From assembly GCA_963678445.1 (NCBI GenBank), contig OY782877.1:1798001-1862000 (forward strand): 64,000 bases of DNA, read 5' to 3'. This document shows positions 8,978 through 17,778 of this stretch, one piece after another; positions within the stretch are counted from its first letter, which is position 1; each line of letters starts with the position of its first letter. Under the pieces are notes generated by a model that was given only the letters and a program-made list of their open reading frames with translations, had not been told where the DNA came from and searched no databases. Position numbers and translations under genes: made by a program. This DNA comes from G963678445 sp963678445 (GTDB taxonomy: Bacteria > Hydrogenedentota > Hydrogenedentia > Hydrogenedentales > G963678445).

Positions 8978-9958
8978 CTACTGCTCTTCAAAATATTCGA
9001 ATGCGTCGATGATATCAAGATAGACCCCGTCGAATCCTGCATGGAGAATTTTATCGAGATAGGCGGTATCATCTCCGTAGATGATGCTTTTCCATTCTTC
9101 GTCCCAATAGGCAACGCGGTAGTTGCCGGGCCAGTTGGGATTTTCTTCTTTGATCCAATCGGGAGGGGCTGTATTCCAAGTCTCCTGCCAATAGTAGCGG
9201 TAGTCTTCGGCCTCACCAATGCTCATGTAGGCGATTAGCAAGCGTTGCGCGCCGTTGGCTTTTGTTTTCAATTGCGCGATTTGTGCAGGTGTGTAAGATT
9301 GGTCGCTAAAGAAGAAGTCCAGAATAACAAGGTCATAGTTAGTGGCGCTGATGGCGTCTACAAGCGCCTGTGTCGTCGCATAGCGTTGTGGGTTGATCAG
9401 ATACAGGAAATTTCTGGCTTGGGAGAGCTTGGTAATGGCGGCTGTGTTTTCGTTGTGGGGAGCAGATGGATAACTTGGGATCGTGTCGAGCTCCCGTGCA
9501 TCTGCAGCAAAGGAAATATAGCCTTTTTGCTGGTTCTGCCGGTAGGAATCGTCCATATGGTTTGGGGTGTCGCAATAATCGGTCACGAAGATGGCGGTAT
9601 CACTGTTGCTTTTGGCTATATCAAGAAAGAAGCTTGTCCACTGCCTTTCTTCTTGTGGCGTGGCCTGATCATCCTGGTAGTATCCGTAAAAGAGGGATTC
9701 CTGGCCAATACCGTCGAGGGCCTGAATGTAGTTCATTTCCGGGGCTCCCGTGTCATCGCCGGTACGGCTCACAAGCTCTGCACCGTTTTGAGGAATAACG
9801 ATAAAGCTGGGATGGAGGGTTTTCGCATATTGGCTGATTTCGATAACGAAATCGCGCATTGCTTGCTTGTAGTCCATGTGTGTATTTGGAGATTCAGGCG
9901 GGCATCCGACAAGAAGGAGGAGCGCTGTCAGGGAAAGGAGTGTTTTTTGCGGAGACAT
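8978..9958 (-). CDS. GH114-type endo-alpha-1,4-polygalactosaminidase-like lipoprotein
   Basis: A 326-residue protein. The start MSPQKTLLSLTALLLLVGC is chosen for its AAAGGAA site and lipobox (LLVGC); a start 11 codons upstream is possible. The body matches the TM1410/MJ1477 barrel family, classified as GH114: FVIEISQYAKTLHPSFIVIPQN at the beginning, DLVILDFFF, LLIAYMSIGEAEDYRYYW, then FDGVYLDIIDAFEYFEE at the end. The family forms a TIM barrel with acidic residues at strand ends; here D and E occur in GVYLDIID and SIGEAEDY. Characterised members cut alpha-1,4-linked galactosamine polymers. First gene of the probable operon with GH95. Confidence 0.85.
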   Translation of the reverse strand: MSPQKTLLSLTALLLLVGCPPESPNTHMDYKQAMRDFVIEISQYAKTLHPSFIVIPQNGAELVSRTGDDTGAPEMNYIQALDGIGQESLFYGYYQDDQATPQEERQWTSFFLDIAKSNSDTAIFVTDYCDTPNHMDDSYRQNQQKGYISFAADARELDTIPSYPSAPHNENTAAITKLSQARNFLYLINPQRYATTQALVDAISATNYDLVILDFFFSDQSYTPAQIAQLKTKANGAQRLLIAYMSIGEAEDYRYYWQETWNTAPPDWIKEENPNWPGNYRVAYWDEEWKSIIYGDDTAYLDKILHAGFDGVYLDIIDAFEYFEEQ

Positions 9959-10130
9959 GGCGTATTCCTTTATTGGTTGCTGAGAATTCATTGTACCTGA
10001 TTTTGAGGATGTGTATGGAATTGTTTCTGGGAGACAGATGTATCGCCAAGGGGCTTCTTGGTATAGTGAGGCGTGGTTTTGCACAATCTATATACGAAAA
10101 CATCGCGTATGCGTTTCAGGAGTTTTGAAT
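9959..10130. promoter_or_regulatory. Divergent promoter region
   Basis: This 172-base gap separates two divergent starts (GH114 lipoprotein, minus; M20 peptidase, plus). Both promoters must lie here. No clear -35/-10 pair can be fixed by eye. Confidence 0.4.
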
Positions 10131-11522
10131 ATGAACGTGTTGGATCAGGCAATCGGATTGCTCCGAGATGGGCAGGCGGAGTATGTGGCGCAGTTACGGG
10201 AAATGATCGGTATCCGGAGTGTGTCGACGGAGCCGACGTGTGCGGGTGAGGTGGCGCGTATGGCGGCGTGGCTGGCGGAGGCCTTGAGGGAGCGGGGGAT
10301 GGTGGGGGTGGAGGTGATGCAAACGGGGGGGCATCCGGTGGTCTTTGGTGAATATCATGCTGGGGCGGATCGGCCCACGGTGCTGGTGTATGGACATTAT
10401 GATGTGCAGCCGGTGGACCCGGTGGAGGAGTGGGTGTCGGAGCCGTTTGGTGGGGAGGTGCGGGGCGAGTATGTGTATGGGCGGGGGGTGTCGGATATGA
10501 AGGGACAATTTTTTGCTTTTCTGAAGGCGTTGGAGGCGTTGGTGAAGACGGGGGGGCTGAACGTTAATTTGAAGTATTTGCTGGAGGGGGAGGAGGAGAT
10601 CGGTTCTCCGAATCTGGCGCGCTTTGTGGAGGCGTATCGGGAAAAATTGGCGTGCGATGTGGTGCTGAATTGTGATGCGTCGATGTTGGGGGCGGATTTA
10701 CCGGCGATTGTGTATTCGTTGCGAGGGTTGGCGTATTTTGAGTTGATGGTGCAGGGACCGGGCAAGGACTTGCACAGTGGTGTGTTCGGGGGAACGGTAT
10801 TAAACCCGATCCATGTGTTGTGCGAAGTGTTGGCGGGCTTGCATGATGAGGAAGGACGGGTAACGTTGCCAGGCTTTTATGATCGGGTGAGGGCGTTGGC
10901 GAGGGAGGAGCGAGAGTTGTTGGCGCAGTTGCCGTATTCGGATGCGGAATGGGCGGCGATGGCGGGTATGGATAAAGATGGATTGTGTGGAGAGGCTGGT
11001 TATTCGACGTTGGAGCGGGTGGGCGCGCGTCCGTGTCTGGATGTGAATGGTATCTGGGGCGGCTTTACGGGAGAGGGGGCGAAGACGGTGTTGCCTGCGC
11101 GTGCGTATGCGAAGCTGTCGACGCGGTTGGTCGCGGATCAGCAACCGCAGGAGGTGGAGGGACAGTTGCGGGCGTATCTGGAGACGCATATGCCGAAAGG
11201 GGTGCAGTGGACGTTGTCAGGGCATTCATGGGGACCGGGGGCGACGATGGAGCGGGATTCGCAGTATATGAAGGCGGCGCAGGCGGCGTTAACTAAAGCG
11301 TTTGGACGGGAACCGTTGTTTAAACGGGAAGGGGGAAGCGTGCCGGTGGTGGGATTGTTGCAGGAGGTGCTGGACGCGGACTCGATTATGTTGGGCTTTT
11401 CGTTGCCGGATGATGGCATTCATGGCCCGAATGAACATCAGCATTTGCCGACGCTGTTCCGTGGTATGGAAGCGTATGTACATTTCTTGTACGCGTTGTC
11501 TGAAATGAAAGTGTCGAGTTGA
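10131..11522 (+). CDS. M20-family metallopeptidase (dipeptidase-like)
   Basis: A 463-residue protein. The start MNVLDQAIGLL has CAGGAG upstream. Metal-ligand motifs of the ArgE/DapE/CPG2 family are in order: YGHYDVQP (H89, D91), GRGVSDMKG (D122), LEGEEEIGS (E154, E155 as catalytic base and ligand), CDAS, a lid domain with DLHSGVFGG, and a C-terminal GPNEHQHL supplying the last His ligand. Length and motif order match cytosolic non-specific di- or tripeptidases acting on short peptides. No signal peptide, so it is cytoplasmic. Its 3' end carries a family-B palindrome, and a family-A repeat lies between it and the nagA-like gene. Confidence 0.92.
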   Translation: MNVLDQAIGLLRDGQAEYVAQLREMIGIRSVSTEPTCAGEVARMAAWLAEALRERGMVGVEVMQTGGHPVVFGEYHAGADRPTVLVYGHYDVQPVDPVEEWVSEPFGGEVRGEYVYGRGVSDMKGQFFAFLKALEALVKTGGLNVNLKYLLEGEEEIGSPNLARFVEAYREKLACDVVLNCDASMLGADLPAIVYSLRGLAYFELMVQGPGKDLHSGVFGGTVLNPIHVLCEVLAGLHDEEGRVTLPGFYDRVRALAREERELLAQLPYSDAEWAAMAGMDKDGLCGEAGYSTLERVGARPCLDVNGIWGGFTGEGAKTVLPARAYAKLSTRLVADQQPQEVEGQLRAYLETHMPKGVQWTLSGHSWGPGATMERDSQYMKAAQAALTKAFGREPLFKREGGSVPVVGLLQEVLDADSIMLGFSLPDDGIHGPNEHQHLPTLFRGMEAYVHFLYALSEMKVSS

Positions 11523-11529
11523 CTTTTTT

Positions 11530-11557
11530 GGGGGGGGAGCTTTTTTTACGAAAAAAA
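11530..11557 (+). repeat. Family-B palindrome (copy 1), 3' of M20 gene
   Basis: Variant arms GGGGGAGCTTTTTTT and AAAAAAAAGTTCCCCC with the loop ACG, followed by the family tail AGACCCCTTC and an A run. Same design as copies at 16990, 39611, 48222 and 54259. Confidence 0.75.
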
Positions 11558-11660
11558 AGTTCCCCCAGACCCCTTCAAAAAAAAACGAATATTTATTGGG
11601 GCTGACAAAGAATAGGCATATTGCTTGTGGCGCTGGCAATTACAACAGTAGCTTATTTCT

Positions 11661-11740
11661 AAAAACGACTATACAAAAAGATTTGCTGTGACTGGAAACA
11701 GCAAGGACCATAACTAGTGCGAGTGGCGCTGGCCACCTGA
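11661..11740 (+). repeat. Family-A dispersed hairpin repeat (copy 1)
   Basis: Contains the family core AAGGACCATA and the hairpin GTGGC-GCTG-GCCAC at 11723-11736, followed by CTGAGGAG, which may serve as the ribosome-binding site of the nagA-like gene. The element therefore forms the end of that gene's leader. Confidence 0.7.
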
Positions 11741-11752
11741 GGAGTTTTTTGG

Positions 11753-12925
11753 ATGAGTACGGTGCTTTTACGGGGACGCTTTCCGGGGGAAAGGAAGGTG
11801 GTGACGGTGGAGCTGGATAGGGGGCGGGTAAAACGTGTCGCACGGGGAGCACGGTGTGCGGTGGATTTTGGGGGAGGAGAGGCGGTATTGGCGTCTACGT
11901 TGTTTGACAGCCAGGTGAATGGGGCAGGAGGGGTGTGTATTCAGGGAGCAGAAGTTAAGGTGGAGGATATTCGTGCGGTAACGAACTACCTGGCGCGCTA
12001 TGGGGTATCGCATTGGGTTCCTACGTTGGTGACGGGACCGTTAGAGGAGATGGAACATGGCTGTCGGGTGGTAGCAGAGGCGTTGTGCGAAAAAGATTTG
12101 GCCAGAGCGATTCCCGGGGTGCATCTGGAGGGCCCTTGTATTTCGAAAGAGGATGGCCCGAGGGGGGCGCATCCGGTAGATTTCGTGCGAAATCCAAATT
12201 TGAAAGATTTTGACCGGTTATTGCGGGCCACGGAGGGGAAGGTGTTGTATACGACGGTGGCGCCGGAGTTGCCGAGGGCGTGTCGGTATATCGCAGGTGT
12301 GGCGGCGCGGGGGGTAACGGTTTCGTTGGGGCATCATGGGGCGTCAGCGGAACAGATCGCCAAGGCGGTGGCGGCGGGCGCGCGGTTGTGTACGCATTTG
12401 GGCAATGGCACGGCAAGCTGTATGCATCGGCATCGGAATCCCTTGTGGCCGCAGTTGGCGGAGGACCGGTTGTGGGCGGGCTTGATCCCGGATCTGCATC
12501 ATTTGCCGCCGGAGGTGTTGAAGGTGATGGTGCGTGCGAAAGGTCCGGAACGGGTAGTATTGGTGTCGGATTGTGTGGATCTGACGGGATTGAAACCGGG
12601 CGAATACACTTTCCAAGGGGCGGCGGTAGAATTGAAGCGGGATGGGATGATTTGTCTGAAGGGAACGGATATGTTTGCGGGGAGTAGTCTGCATTTGTTG
12701 CAGGGTGTACTGAATGCGTTCCAGCATACTGACATGTCGTTGGCGGAGGCATTTGCAAGTGCAACGACGATTCCAATGAGGCTATTCGGACTGCGCCTTC
12801 CCTTGGGCATGCCGCGGGAGGGACGTCGTGCAAACCTGATGGTCTTTGAAATACAGGAGGAAAGAGAACGCTTAACCCCCAATCTGCAAGCCGTGTTTGT
12901 GGATGGAAAACAGGCGACAAGATAA
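11753..12925 (+). CDS. nagA: N-acetylglucosamine-6-phosphate deacetylase-like amidohydrolase
   Basis: A 390-residue protein. Motifs fit the NagA branch of the amidohydrolase superfamily: FDSQVNGAGG after the N-terminal beta domain, GVHLEGPCIS (catalytic-site Glu), VSLGHHGAS, THLGNGTAS, DLHHLPPE, VLVSDCVDL (catalytic Asp) and a closing GRRANLMVF. NagA removes the acetyl group from GlcNAc-6-phosphate, feeding amino-sugar recycling or breakdown. The usual THLFNAM is changed to THLGNGT, so the exact N-acyl sugar could differ. ATG at 11753 follows a GGAG site created by the preceding family-A repeat. It heads a run of four plus-strand genes up to 16982. Confidence 0.85.
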   Translation: MSTVLLRGRFPGERKVVTVELDRGRVKRVARGARCAVDFGGGEAVLASTLFDSQVNGAGGVCIQGAEVKVEDIRAVTNYLARYGVSHWVPTLVTGPLEEMEHGCRVVAEALCEKDLARAIPGVHLEGPCISKEDGPRGAHPVDFVRNPNLKDFDRLLRATEGKVLYTTVAPELPRACRYIAGVAARGVTVSLGHHGASAEQIAKAVAAGARLCTHLGNGTASCMHRHRNPLWPQLAEDRLWAGLIPDLHHLPPEVLKVMVRAKGPERVVLVSDCVDLTGLKPGEYTFQGAAVELKRDGMICLKGTDMFAGSSLHLLQGVLNAFQHTDMSLAEAFASATTIPMRLFGLRLPLGMPREGRRANLMVFEIQEERERLTPNLQAVFVDGKQATR

Positions 12926-12929
12926 GAAG

Positions 12930-12985
12930 ATAAACGGAAACGATGCGGAAGGGCCATATCTCTTGGGTGTGGCCCTAGCCACTTG
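12930..12985 (+). repeat. Family-A dispersed hairpin repeat (copy 2)
   Basis: Core GGGCCATATCTCTTGGGT followed by the hairpin GTGGC-CCTA-GCCAC (12969-12982). It lies between the nagA-like stop and the next start, and the trailing TTGAGGAA may provide the ribosome-binding site. Confidence 0.7.
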
Positions 12986-12999
12986 AGGAAACTGCGGTT

Positions 13000-14274
13000 A
13001 TGGATGATTTGCGTAGGTTGAAGGTAACGATTAGTGGAACGGGATTCGCCGGGGATTTTACGGCGCAGGTGTATCGGATGATTCCGCATCATAATGGGGT
13101 TTTTGTGGATTTGGCAGGGGTGACGTCGGGGCATTTGGGGAATGCGCAACGGTTTGCGAAACGGCATGGGATAGGACGTGCATTTGAGTCGCATCGGGAA
13201 ATGTTGGAGGTGGTGCGGCCGGATGTGGATTGTATCGCATGCGCGAATTATGCGCATGGTCAGTATGTGGTGGAGGCGGCGGAGGCGGGAGTGAAGGTGA
13301 TTGTGTTGGAGAAACCGCCGTTGATTTGGCCTGGCTATTCGGAGGGGCGAAAGGGGGATGCGGAGGTGCGTATGCAGGAATCAATGGCGGCGTTGGGTGA
13401 GGTTTTGGACGTGGTGGCGGCGCGGAGGGTGAAGTTGCTGTATGCAGAAAATTTTACGTATGTGGATGGGGTGCGGGCGTTGGTGGAATTGATGGGGGCG
13501 GCGAAGCAGCAGGGCAAGGGTAAGGTGTTATTGCAGCAGGGGGTATGTGCGCATCAGGGTTCGCATGCCCCTGCGTATGACACGCCGGAAAAATCGGGCG
13601 GGGGGGCGTTGTTTAACAAGGCGACGCATCCGTTGGGACCAGCGTTGTATCTGAAGGAGGTGGAGGGGATTTTGCGTTCGGGAAAGCCGATTCGTCCAGC
13701 ACGGGTGTCGGCGGTGACGTTGCAGGTGCTGAAGGGGCAACCGAAAAGTTGTGGGGAGCATTTTCGGGTGATGCAGAATGTAGATGATTATGGACGGGTC
13801 ACGGTGGTGTTTGAGGATGAGACGGTGGCGGAATTGTATGGCTATGATTTGAGCATCAGTGGAATCCGTAATGCGTTTTCGATCATCGCGGATTTTGGAC
13901 AGTATGATATGCGGATAAATCCGAGTGATGAGAATGAGTTGTTTTTGCCGGACGGGACGGTGACGGGTGATCTGTTGTTGCGTGAGAAGCTACCGACGGC
14001 GCAGGGAACGTCGTTACCAAGGCCGCAGCAGTTTCATGCACATGGCTATGTAAATGAGATGGGGGATGCGGTGGATTGTGCTTTGCTGGATAGCCGACAT
14101 CCGCAGTCGGGACCGATGTTGGCGTGGGATACGATGGCGGTGTTGATGGCGGGGTATGCGTCGAGTGAGCAGGGTTCGGCGTTTGTGGATGTATCGGCCT
14201 ATTCGCAGCGGGAGTTTGCGCGGGAGACATGGCCTGATCCGGAAACTTTTGGGCGTGTGTTGCAACGGATGTAG
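13000..14274 (+). CDS. Gfo/Idh/MocA-family oxidoreductase
   Basis: A 424-residue protein. An N-terminal Rossmann fold begins LKVTISGTGFAGDFTAQVY (a variant GxGxxG, GTGFAG), followed by the family pattern HLGNAQRFAKRHGI, PDVDCIACANYAHG and VKVIVLEKPP, where EKPP is the conserved EKP element. The C-terminal half contains FNKATHPLGPALYL, in the place of the substrate-binding His region. Family members oxidise or reduce sugars and polyols with NAD(P). Substrate unknown; the neighbours (NagA-like, glycosyltransferase) suggest an amino sugar or glycan building block. The start follows the family-A repeat, and the next gene begins 9 bases after the stop. Confidence 0.85.
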   Translation: MDDLRRLKVTISGTGFAGDFTAQVYRMIPHHNGVFVDLAGVTSGHLGNAQRFAKRHGIGRAFESHREMLEVVRPDVDCIACANYAHGQYVVEAAEAGVKVIVLEKPPLIWPGYSEGRKGDAEVRMQESMAALGEVLDVVAARRVKLLYAENFTYVDGVRALVELMGAAKQQGKGKVLLQQGVCAHQGSHAPAYDTPEKSGGGALFNKATHPLGPALYLKEVEGILRSGKPIRPARVSAVTLQVLKGQPKSCGEHFRVMQNVDDYGRVTVVFEDETVAELYGYDLSISGIRNAFSIIADFGQYDMRINPSDENELFLPDGTVTGDLLLREKLPTAQGTSLPRPQQFHAHGYVNEMGDAVDCALLDSRHPQSGPMLAWDTMAVLMAGYASSEQGSAFVDVSAYSQREFARETWPDPETFGRVLQRM

Positions 14275-14283
14275 GAGACGTTT

Positions 14284-15864
14284 GTGTCAGCATTTCGTTT
14301 TTTGTTGATAGGGCTGGATGGGCTGGAACCATCGCTGGTGGAGCGGTGGATGGCGGAAGGCTGTCTGCCGCATATGGCGGCATTGCGGAAACGGGGCTCG
14401 TTTTTGCGGGTACGCAGCACGACTCCTGCCGCAACGTTTCCTGCATGGACCACCTGTGTGACGGGGGTGAATCCGGGGCGTCATGGTGTGTTTGATTTTA
14501 CGGAAATGATGGAGGGGGACTATGGAATTCGTTTTGTAAATAGTACGTATCGGCGTGCGCCAGCGTTGTGGGAAATTCTTTCGAAGGCGGAGCGGCGGGT
14601 AGGGGTGCTTGGGGTGCCGGGCACGTATCCGCCGGAGATGGTGAATGGGTTTATGGTCTCTGGTTTTGACTCTCCGGTGGCGACGGGAATTGATACGTCG
14701 TTCGTATATCCGCGTGATGTATATGAGGCGGTGAAGGGATGGCGGTTTGGGGGCCTCCAGGAAAGCCATATCGATTCCAAGTGGCATGCGCGCATGCTTC
14801 CGTTGTTACTAAAGAAGGTGGAGGAAAAAGCGGAGATCGCGTGTGGTTTGTTGGCGCGGGAGGCGTGGGACTTTTTCATGGTGGTATTTGGAGAATCGGA
14901 TACGGTCGCACATCATTTCTGGATGTTTCATGATGAAAACTCGCCGCGGCACACTGCTGGCTTAAAGGAAGCGATTCGGGAGGTCTATGTGCGACTGGAT
15001 GCGGCGGTGGGAAAGCTGGCAGCCACGGCAGGAGAGGATATGGTGGTGGGCGTGGTATCGGATCATGGCTTTGGTGGTGCAGGAACGGGAGTAATTCATT
15101 TGAATAACTGGTTGGCGGAGGCAGGATATCTTTCGTTCGCACCGACACGGCGGAATTTCTTAAAGGAAGCGGCATTGAGTTGGACGCCGTCCCGACTTCG
15201 AGGCGCATTGTTTCGGCAGCTTCAAAGTCTGGTGAACCGTGTGGAGAGTCGTTCTCGCTTTGGGGGAATTGATTGGGGAAACACCCAGGCTTGGTCAGAG
15301 GAGTTGGATTATTTTCCATCCATTCGGATCAATCTGTCGGGCAGGGAACCGCAGGGACAAGTACCGAAGAAATCCCATACGAAATTCATCGCAGAACTGT
15401 GCGCGCAATTGGAGAAGTGGGAGTGGGTGGCGCATGCATGGCCTCGGTCGGTGTTATATGATGGACCGTATGTGGAACGTGCTCCGGATATTATCATAGA
15501 ACCAGCGCTGGAGGACGGGTATCGTCCTTCGTGTCTGCGCAGTCGCGGAGGGAAGCCGTTTCGCAGGTTGTCAGAGGTGGAGTATAAAGGGGGGAAAGAA
15601 CGGGGTATGAATGGAACGCATCGTCCGTGGGGAACGCTGTTGTTATCGGAGCCAACGAATTATTCCAAAGCCTCGTTGCTGGATATTGCGCCGACGGTGT
15701 TGGGCTGTCTGGGGGTGGCGGGACCACCTATGGAAGGGAGGAGTTTGCTAGCAAAAGGGGGGGCAGAGATAGATATGGACGAACGGAGTGGCGTTAAGCC
15801 GTATTCGAAGGAGGAGGAGGAACGGATCGAAGCACGGTTGCGTGCGTTGGGGTATCTGGAATGA
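14284..15864 (+). CDS. Alkaline-phosphatase-superfamily phosphodiesterase
   Basis: A 526-residue protein starting at GTG with TAGGAGA upstream, 9 bases after the previous stop. The type I phosphodiesterase/nucleotide pyrophosphatase signature is present: LLIGLDGLEP (metal Asp), TTPAATFPAWTTCVTGVNPG (nucleophile Thr/Ser region), FGESDTVAHHFW (metal-ligand Asp and His), VVSDHGFGG (Asp-His pair) and NGTHRPWGTLLL (last His). No signal peptide is visible, so it is probably cytoplasmic. Bacterial homologues hydrolyse nucleotide-sugar or phosphonate-type diesters. It overlaps the next gene by 4 bases (ATGA), which indicates translational coupling to the glycosyltransferase. Confidence 0.88.
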   Translation: MSAFRFLLIGLDGLEPSLVERWMAEGCLPHMAALRKRGSFLRVRSTTPAATFPAWTTCVTGVNPGRHGVFDFTEMMEGDYGIRFVNSTYRRAPALWEILSKAERRVGVLGVPGTYPPEMVNGFMVSGFDSPVATGIDTSFVYPRDVYEAVKGWRFGGLQESHIDSKWHARMLPLLLKKVEEKAEIACGLLAREAWDFFMVVFGESDTVAHHFWMFHDENSPRHTAGLKEAIREVYVRLDAAVGKLAATAGEDMVVGVVSDHGFGGAGTGVIHLNNWLAEAGYLSFAPTRRNFLKEAALSWTPSRLRGALFRQLQSLVNRVESRSRFGGIDWGNTQAWSEELDYFPSIRINLSGREPQGQVPKKSHTKFIAELCAQLEKWEWVAHAWPRSVLYDGPYVERAPDIIIEPALEDGYRPSCLRSRGGKPFRRLSEVEYKGGKERGMNGTHRPWGTLLLSEPTNYSKASLLDIAPTVLGCLGVAGPPMEGRSLLAKGGAEIDMDERSGVKPYSKEEEERIEARLRALGYLE

Positions 15865-16982
15865 GTGTACGAATTGCTATGGTCGGTGCATGTCCTTATC
15901 CGGTGGCGCAGGGATCGCAGGTACTGTTGCGCGATACGGCGTTGGCGCTGCAGGAACGGGGACATGAGGTGCATTTGGTGGTGTATGGCTATGGGACGGG
16001 GACGGATCGGAGTGGATTGCGCATCCATCGTGCAAGGAATGTACCGTTTGCACACCGCACGGCAGCGGGTCCATCGTGGGCAAAGCCGTTACAGGATCTT
16101 TCCTTATATCGTACTTTACGGCGGGTGGTTGTTGAGGAAAAAACCCAGTTGGTCTGGGCGCACAATTATGAGGCGCTGCTGGTAGCGCTGGCCGTCGGAG
16201 TGCGTCCTATTGTCTACCACGCGCATAATGCAATGGCAGATGAGCTCCCCTATTTTTCGAGATCCCATAAAGTGGCAAAATGGCTTGGGCGTTGCCTGGA
16301 TGAACTATTTCCTAAACGAGCCGATTGTGTGATTGTGCCGCATCGTCGTTTAGCGGGCTATCTGGTTTTGCGCGGGTGCCAGCAGAACCAAATAGAAATC
16401 ATTCCGCCGTTTGTAAATACAGCCCATTTTACGTCGAGCCGGGCCGAGGAAGAGTTGCCGCCTGTCGTGTATACGGGCAATCTGGATGAATATCAAAACC
16501 TGACATTTTTATCCGGCGCAATACAGCGGATAAAGAAAATACACCCCGAAGTGCGGCTGTTGTTGGCTACTGCGGACATGGAAAGGAACATACCGGGGGC
16601 AGAGCGGGTGAAGATACGTGGGTTTGAAGAATTACGCCAACTTCTGGCGCAGGATATGATTTTTGTCGTGCCCCGTGTTTCGTGGTCGGGATATCCCATT
16701 AAGTTGTTGAACGCAATGGCGGCGGGCAAGGCAGTTGTTGCGTGTGAAAGTGCGGCATACCCTTTGACGCATGAGGGGGATGGATTGGTAGTTCCTGATA
16801 ATGACGAGGAGGCCTTTGCGGATGCGGTGTTGCGTTTGTTGACGGATAAGGCTTTGCGGGCAAGGTTGGGACAGAATGCGCGAAAAACGGTGATGGCGCA
16901 GCATTCTCCGGAACTGGTCGGCGCTCAGCTGGAAACGATAGCGGCGGAGTGGGTGCGTGGCAGGACGGATGTGATTTTGTAA
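15861..16982 (+). CDS. Glycosyltransferase family 4-type (GT-B)
   Basis: A 373-residue protein overlapping the previous gene by 4 bases. The N-terminal Rossmann half starts with IAMVGACPYPVAQGSQVLLRDTALAL, typical of GT4 donor-independent domains (glycine loop PVAQGSQ). The C-terminal half has VVYTGNLDEYQNLTFL, IRGFEELRQLL, a donor-site region VSWSGYPIKLLNAMAAGKAVVACESAAY and VVPDNDEEAFADAVLRLL. The usual second Glu of EX7E is replaced around PIKLLNAMAAG, but the motif context is clear. It likely transfers a sugar onto a lipid-linked or surface glycan. Last gene of the run; a family-B palindrome follows. Confidence 0.9.
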   Translation: MSVRIAMVGACPYPVAQGSQVLLRDTALALQERGHEVHLVVYGYGTGTDRSGLRIHRARNVPFAHRTAAGPSWAKPLQDLSLYRTLRRVVVEEKTQLVWAHNYEALLVALAVGVRPIVYHAHNAMADELPYFSRSHKVAKWLGRCLDELFPKRADCVIVPHRRLAGYLVLRGCQQNQIEIIPPFVNTAHFTSSRAEEELPPVVYTGNLDEYQNLTFLSGAIQRIKKIHPEVRLLLATADMERNIPGAERVKIRGFEELRQLLAQDMIFVVPRVSWSGYPIKLLNAMAAGKAVVACESAAYPLTHEGDGLVVPDNDEEAFADAVLRLLTDKALRARLGQNARKTVMAQHSPELVGAQLETIAAEWVRGRTDVIL

Positions 16983-16989
16983 GTTTTTG

Positions 16990-17027
16990 CTGGGGGAAAC
17001 TTTTTGTGAATAAAAAGGTTCCCCCAG
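16990..17027 (+). repeat. Family-B palindrome (copy 2), 3' of glycosyltransferase
   Basis: Arms CTGGGGGAAACTTTTT and AAAAAGGTTCCCCCAG around GTGAAT, followed by the family tail CCCCCCTCCAAAAAACTTT. It lies between convergent genes, so it may act as a terminator. Confidence 0.75.
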
Positions 17028-17085
17028 CCCCCCTCCAAAAAACTTTAATAGGGGAAGAATCAAGAACGGTCGCTTTCGGAGGCGG

Positions 17086-17778
17086 TTAGTTATCCGAGCC
17101 TTTTTTGAGGTGGGCGCCGCCTTCGTGAAGATAGATCCAACGGTGGGCTTGGGCGGCAAGCTGATCGTCGTGGGTAACCATGATGAGGGTGACGTTGTCG
17201 TTGCGGTTGAGATCCCAGAGGAGCTCTACAATACCTGCACCGGTGTGTTCGTCGAGATTACCGGTAGGCTCGTCACTGAGTAATACACTGGGCTCGTTAA
17301 AAAGGGCGCGGGCAATGGCAACGCGTTGCTGTTCACCGCCGCTAAGCTGACCGGGCTTGTGGGTCATGCGGTCGGTCAGGGCGACTTTTTCAAGAAGCTC
17401 TTCGGCACGTTCGCGACAGTACCTCCGGGGCTTTCCTTTACAGAGCGCGGGCATCATTACGTTTTCGAACGCGGTGAACTCGGGAAGCAGGTGGTAAAAT
17501 TGAAACACGAATCCGATTTCCTGATTGCGGATTCGGTTGACCGCGCTGCGACGCATTTTTTTCAGTGGCTCGCCATGGAAAAAAACTTCCCCCGCGGTGG
17601 GTTTATCGAGAGAGCCGAGAAGGTGTAGCAGGGTGCTTTTGCCAACCCCTGAAGGGCCACTGATCGCAAGAATCTCGCCTTCGTAGACGTCGAGGTCAAT
17701 TTCTTTGAGGATACGAAGCTCACGATCCCCGTCGTGGTAGGTTTTGGTAAGGCTTCGGCATGCCAGCACACTATTCAT
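17086..17778 (-). CDS. lolD: Lipoprotein-releasing ABC transporter ATPase
   Basis: A 230-residue protein. The start MNSVLACRSL overlaps the LolC/E stop by 8 bases; upstream frame extensions run inside that gene. ABC motifs: Walker A GPSGVGKST (residues 41-49), Q-loop FVFQFYHLLPEF, signature LSGGEQQRV, Walker B VLLSDEPTGNLD, H-loop VTHD. The FxFQxxxLLPEFT segment and length are characteristic of LolD/MacB-like ATPases. With the permease it extracts lipoproteins from the inner membrane, in line with the many lipoboxes encoded in this window. Confidence 0.93.
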   Translation of the reverse strand: MNSVLACRSLTKTYHDGDRELRILKEIDLDVYEGEILAISGPSGVGKSTLLHLLGSLDKPTAGEVFFHGEPLKKMRRSAVNRIRNQEIGFVFQFYHLLPEFTAFENVMMPALCKGKPRRYCRERAEELLEKVALTDRMTHKPGQLSGGEQQRVAIARALFNEPSVLLSDEPTGNLDEHTGAGIVELLWDLNRNDNVTLIMVTHDDQLAAQAHRWIYLHEGGAHLKKGSDN

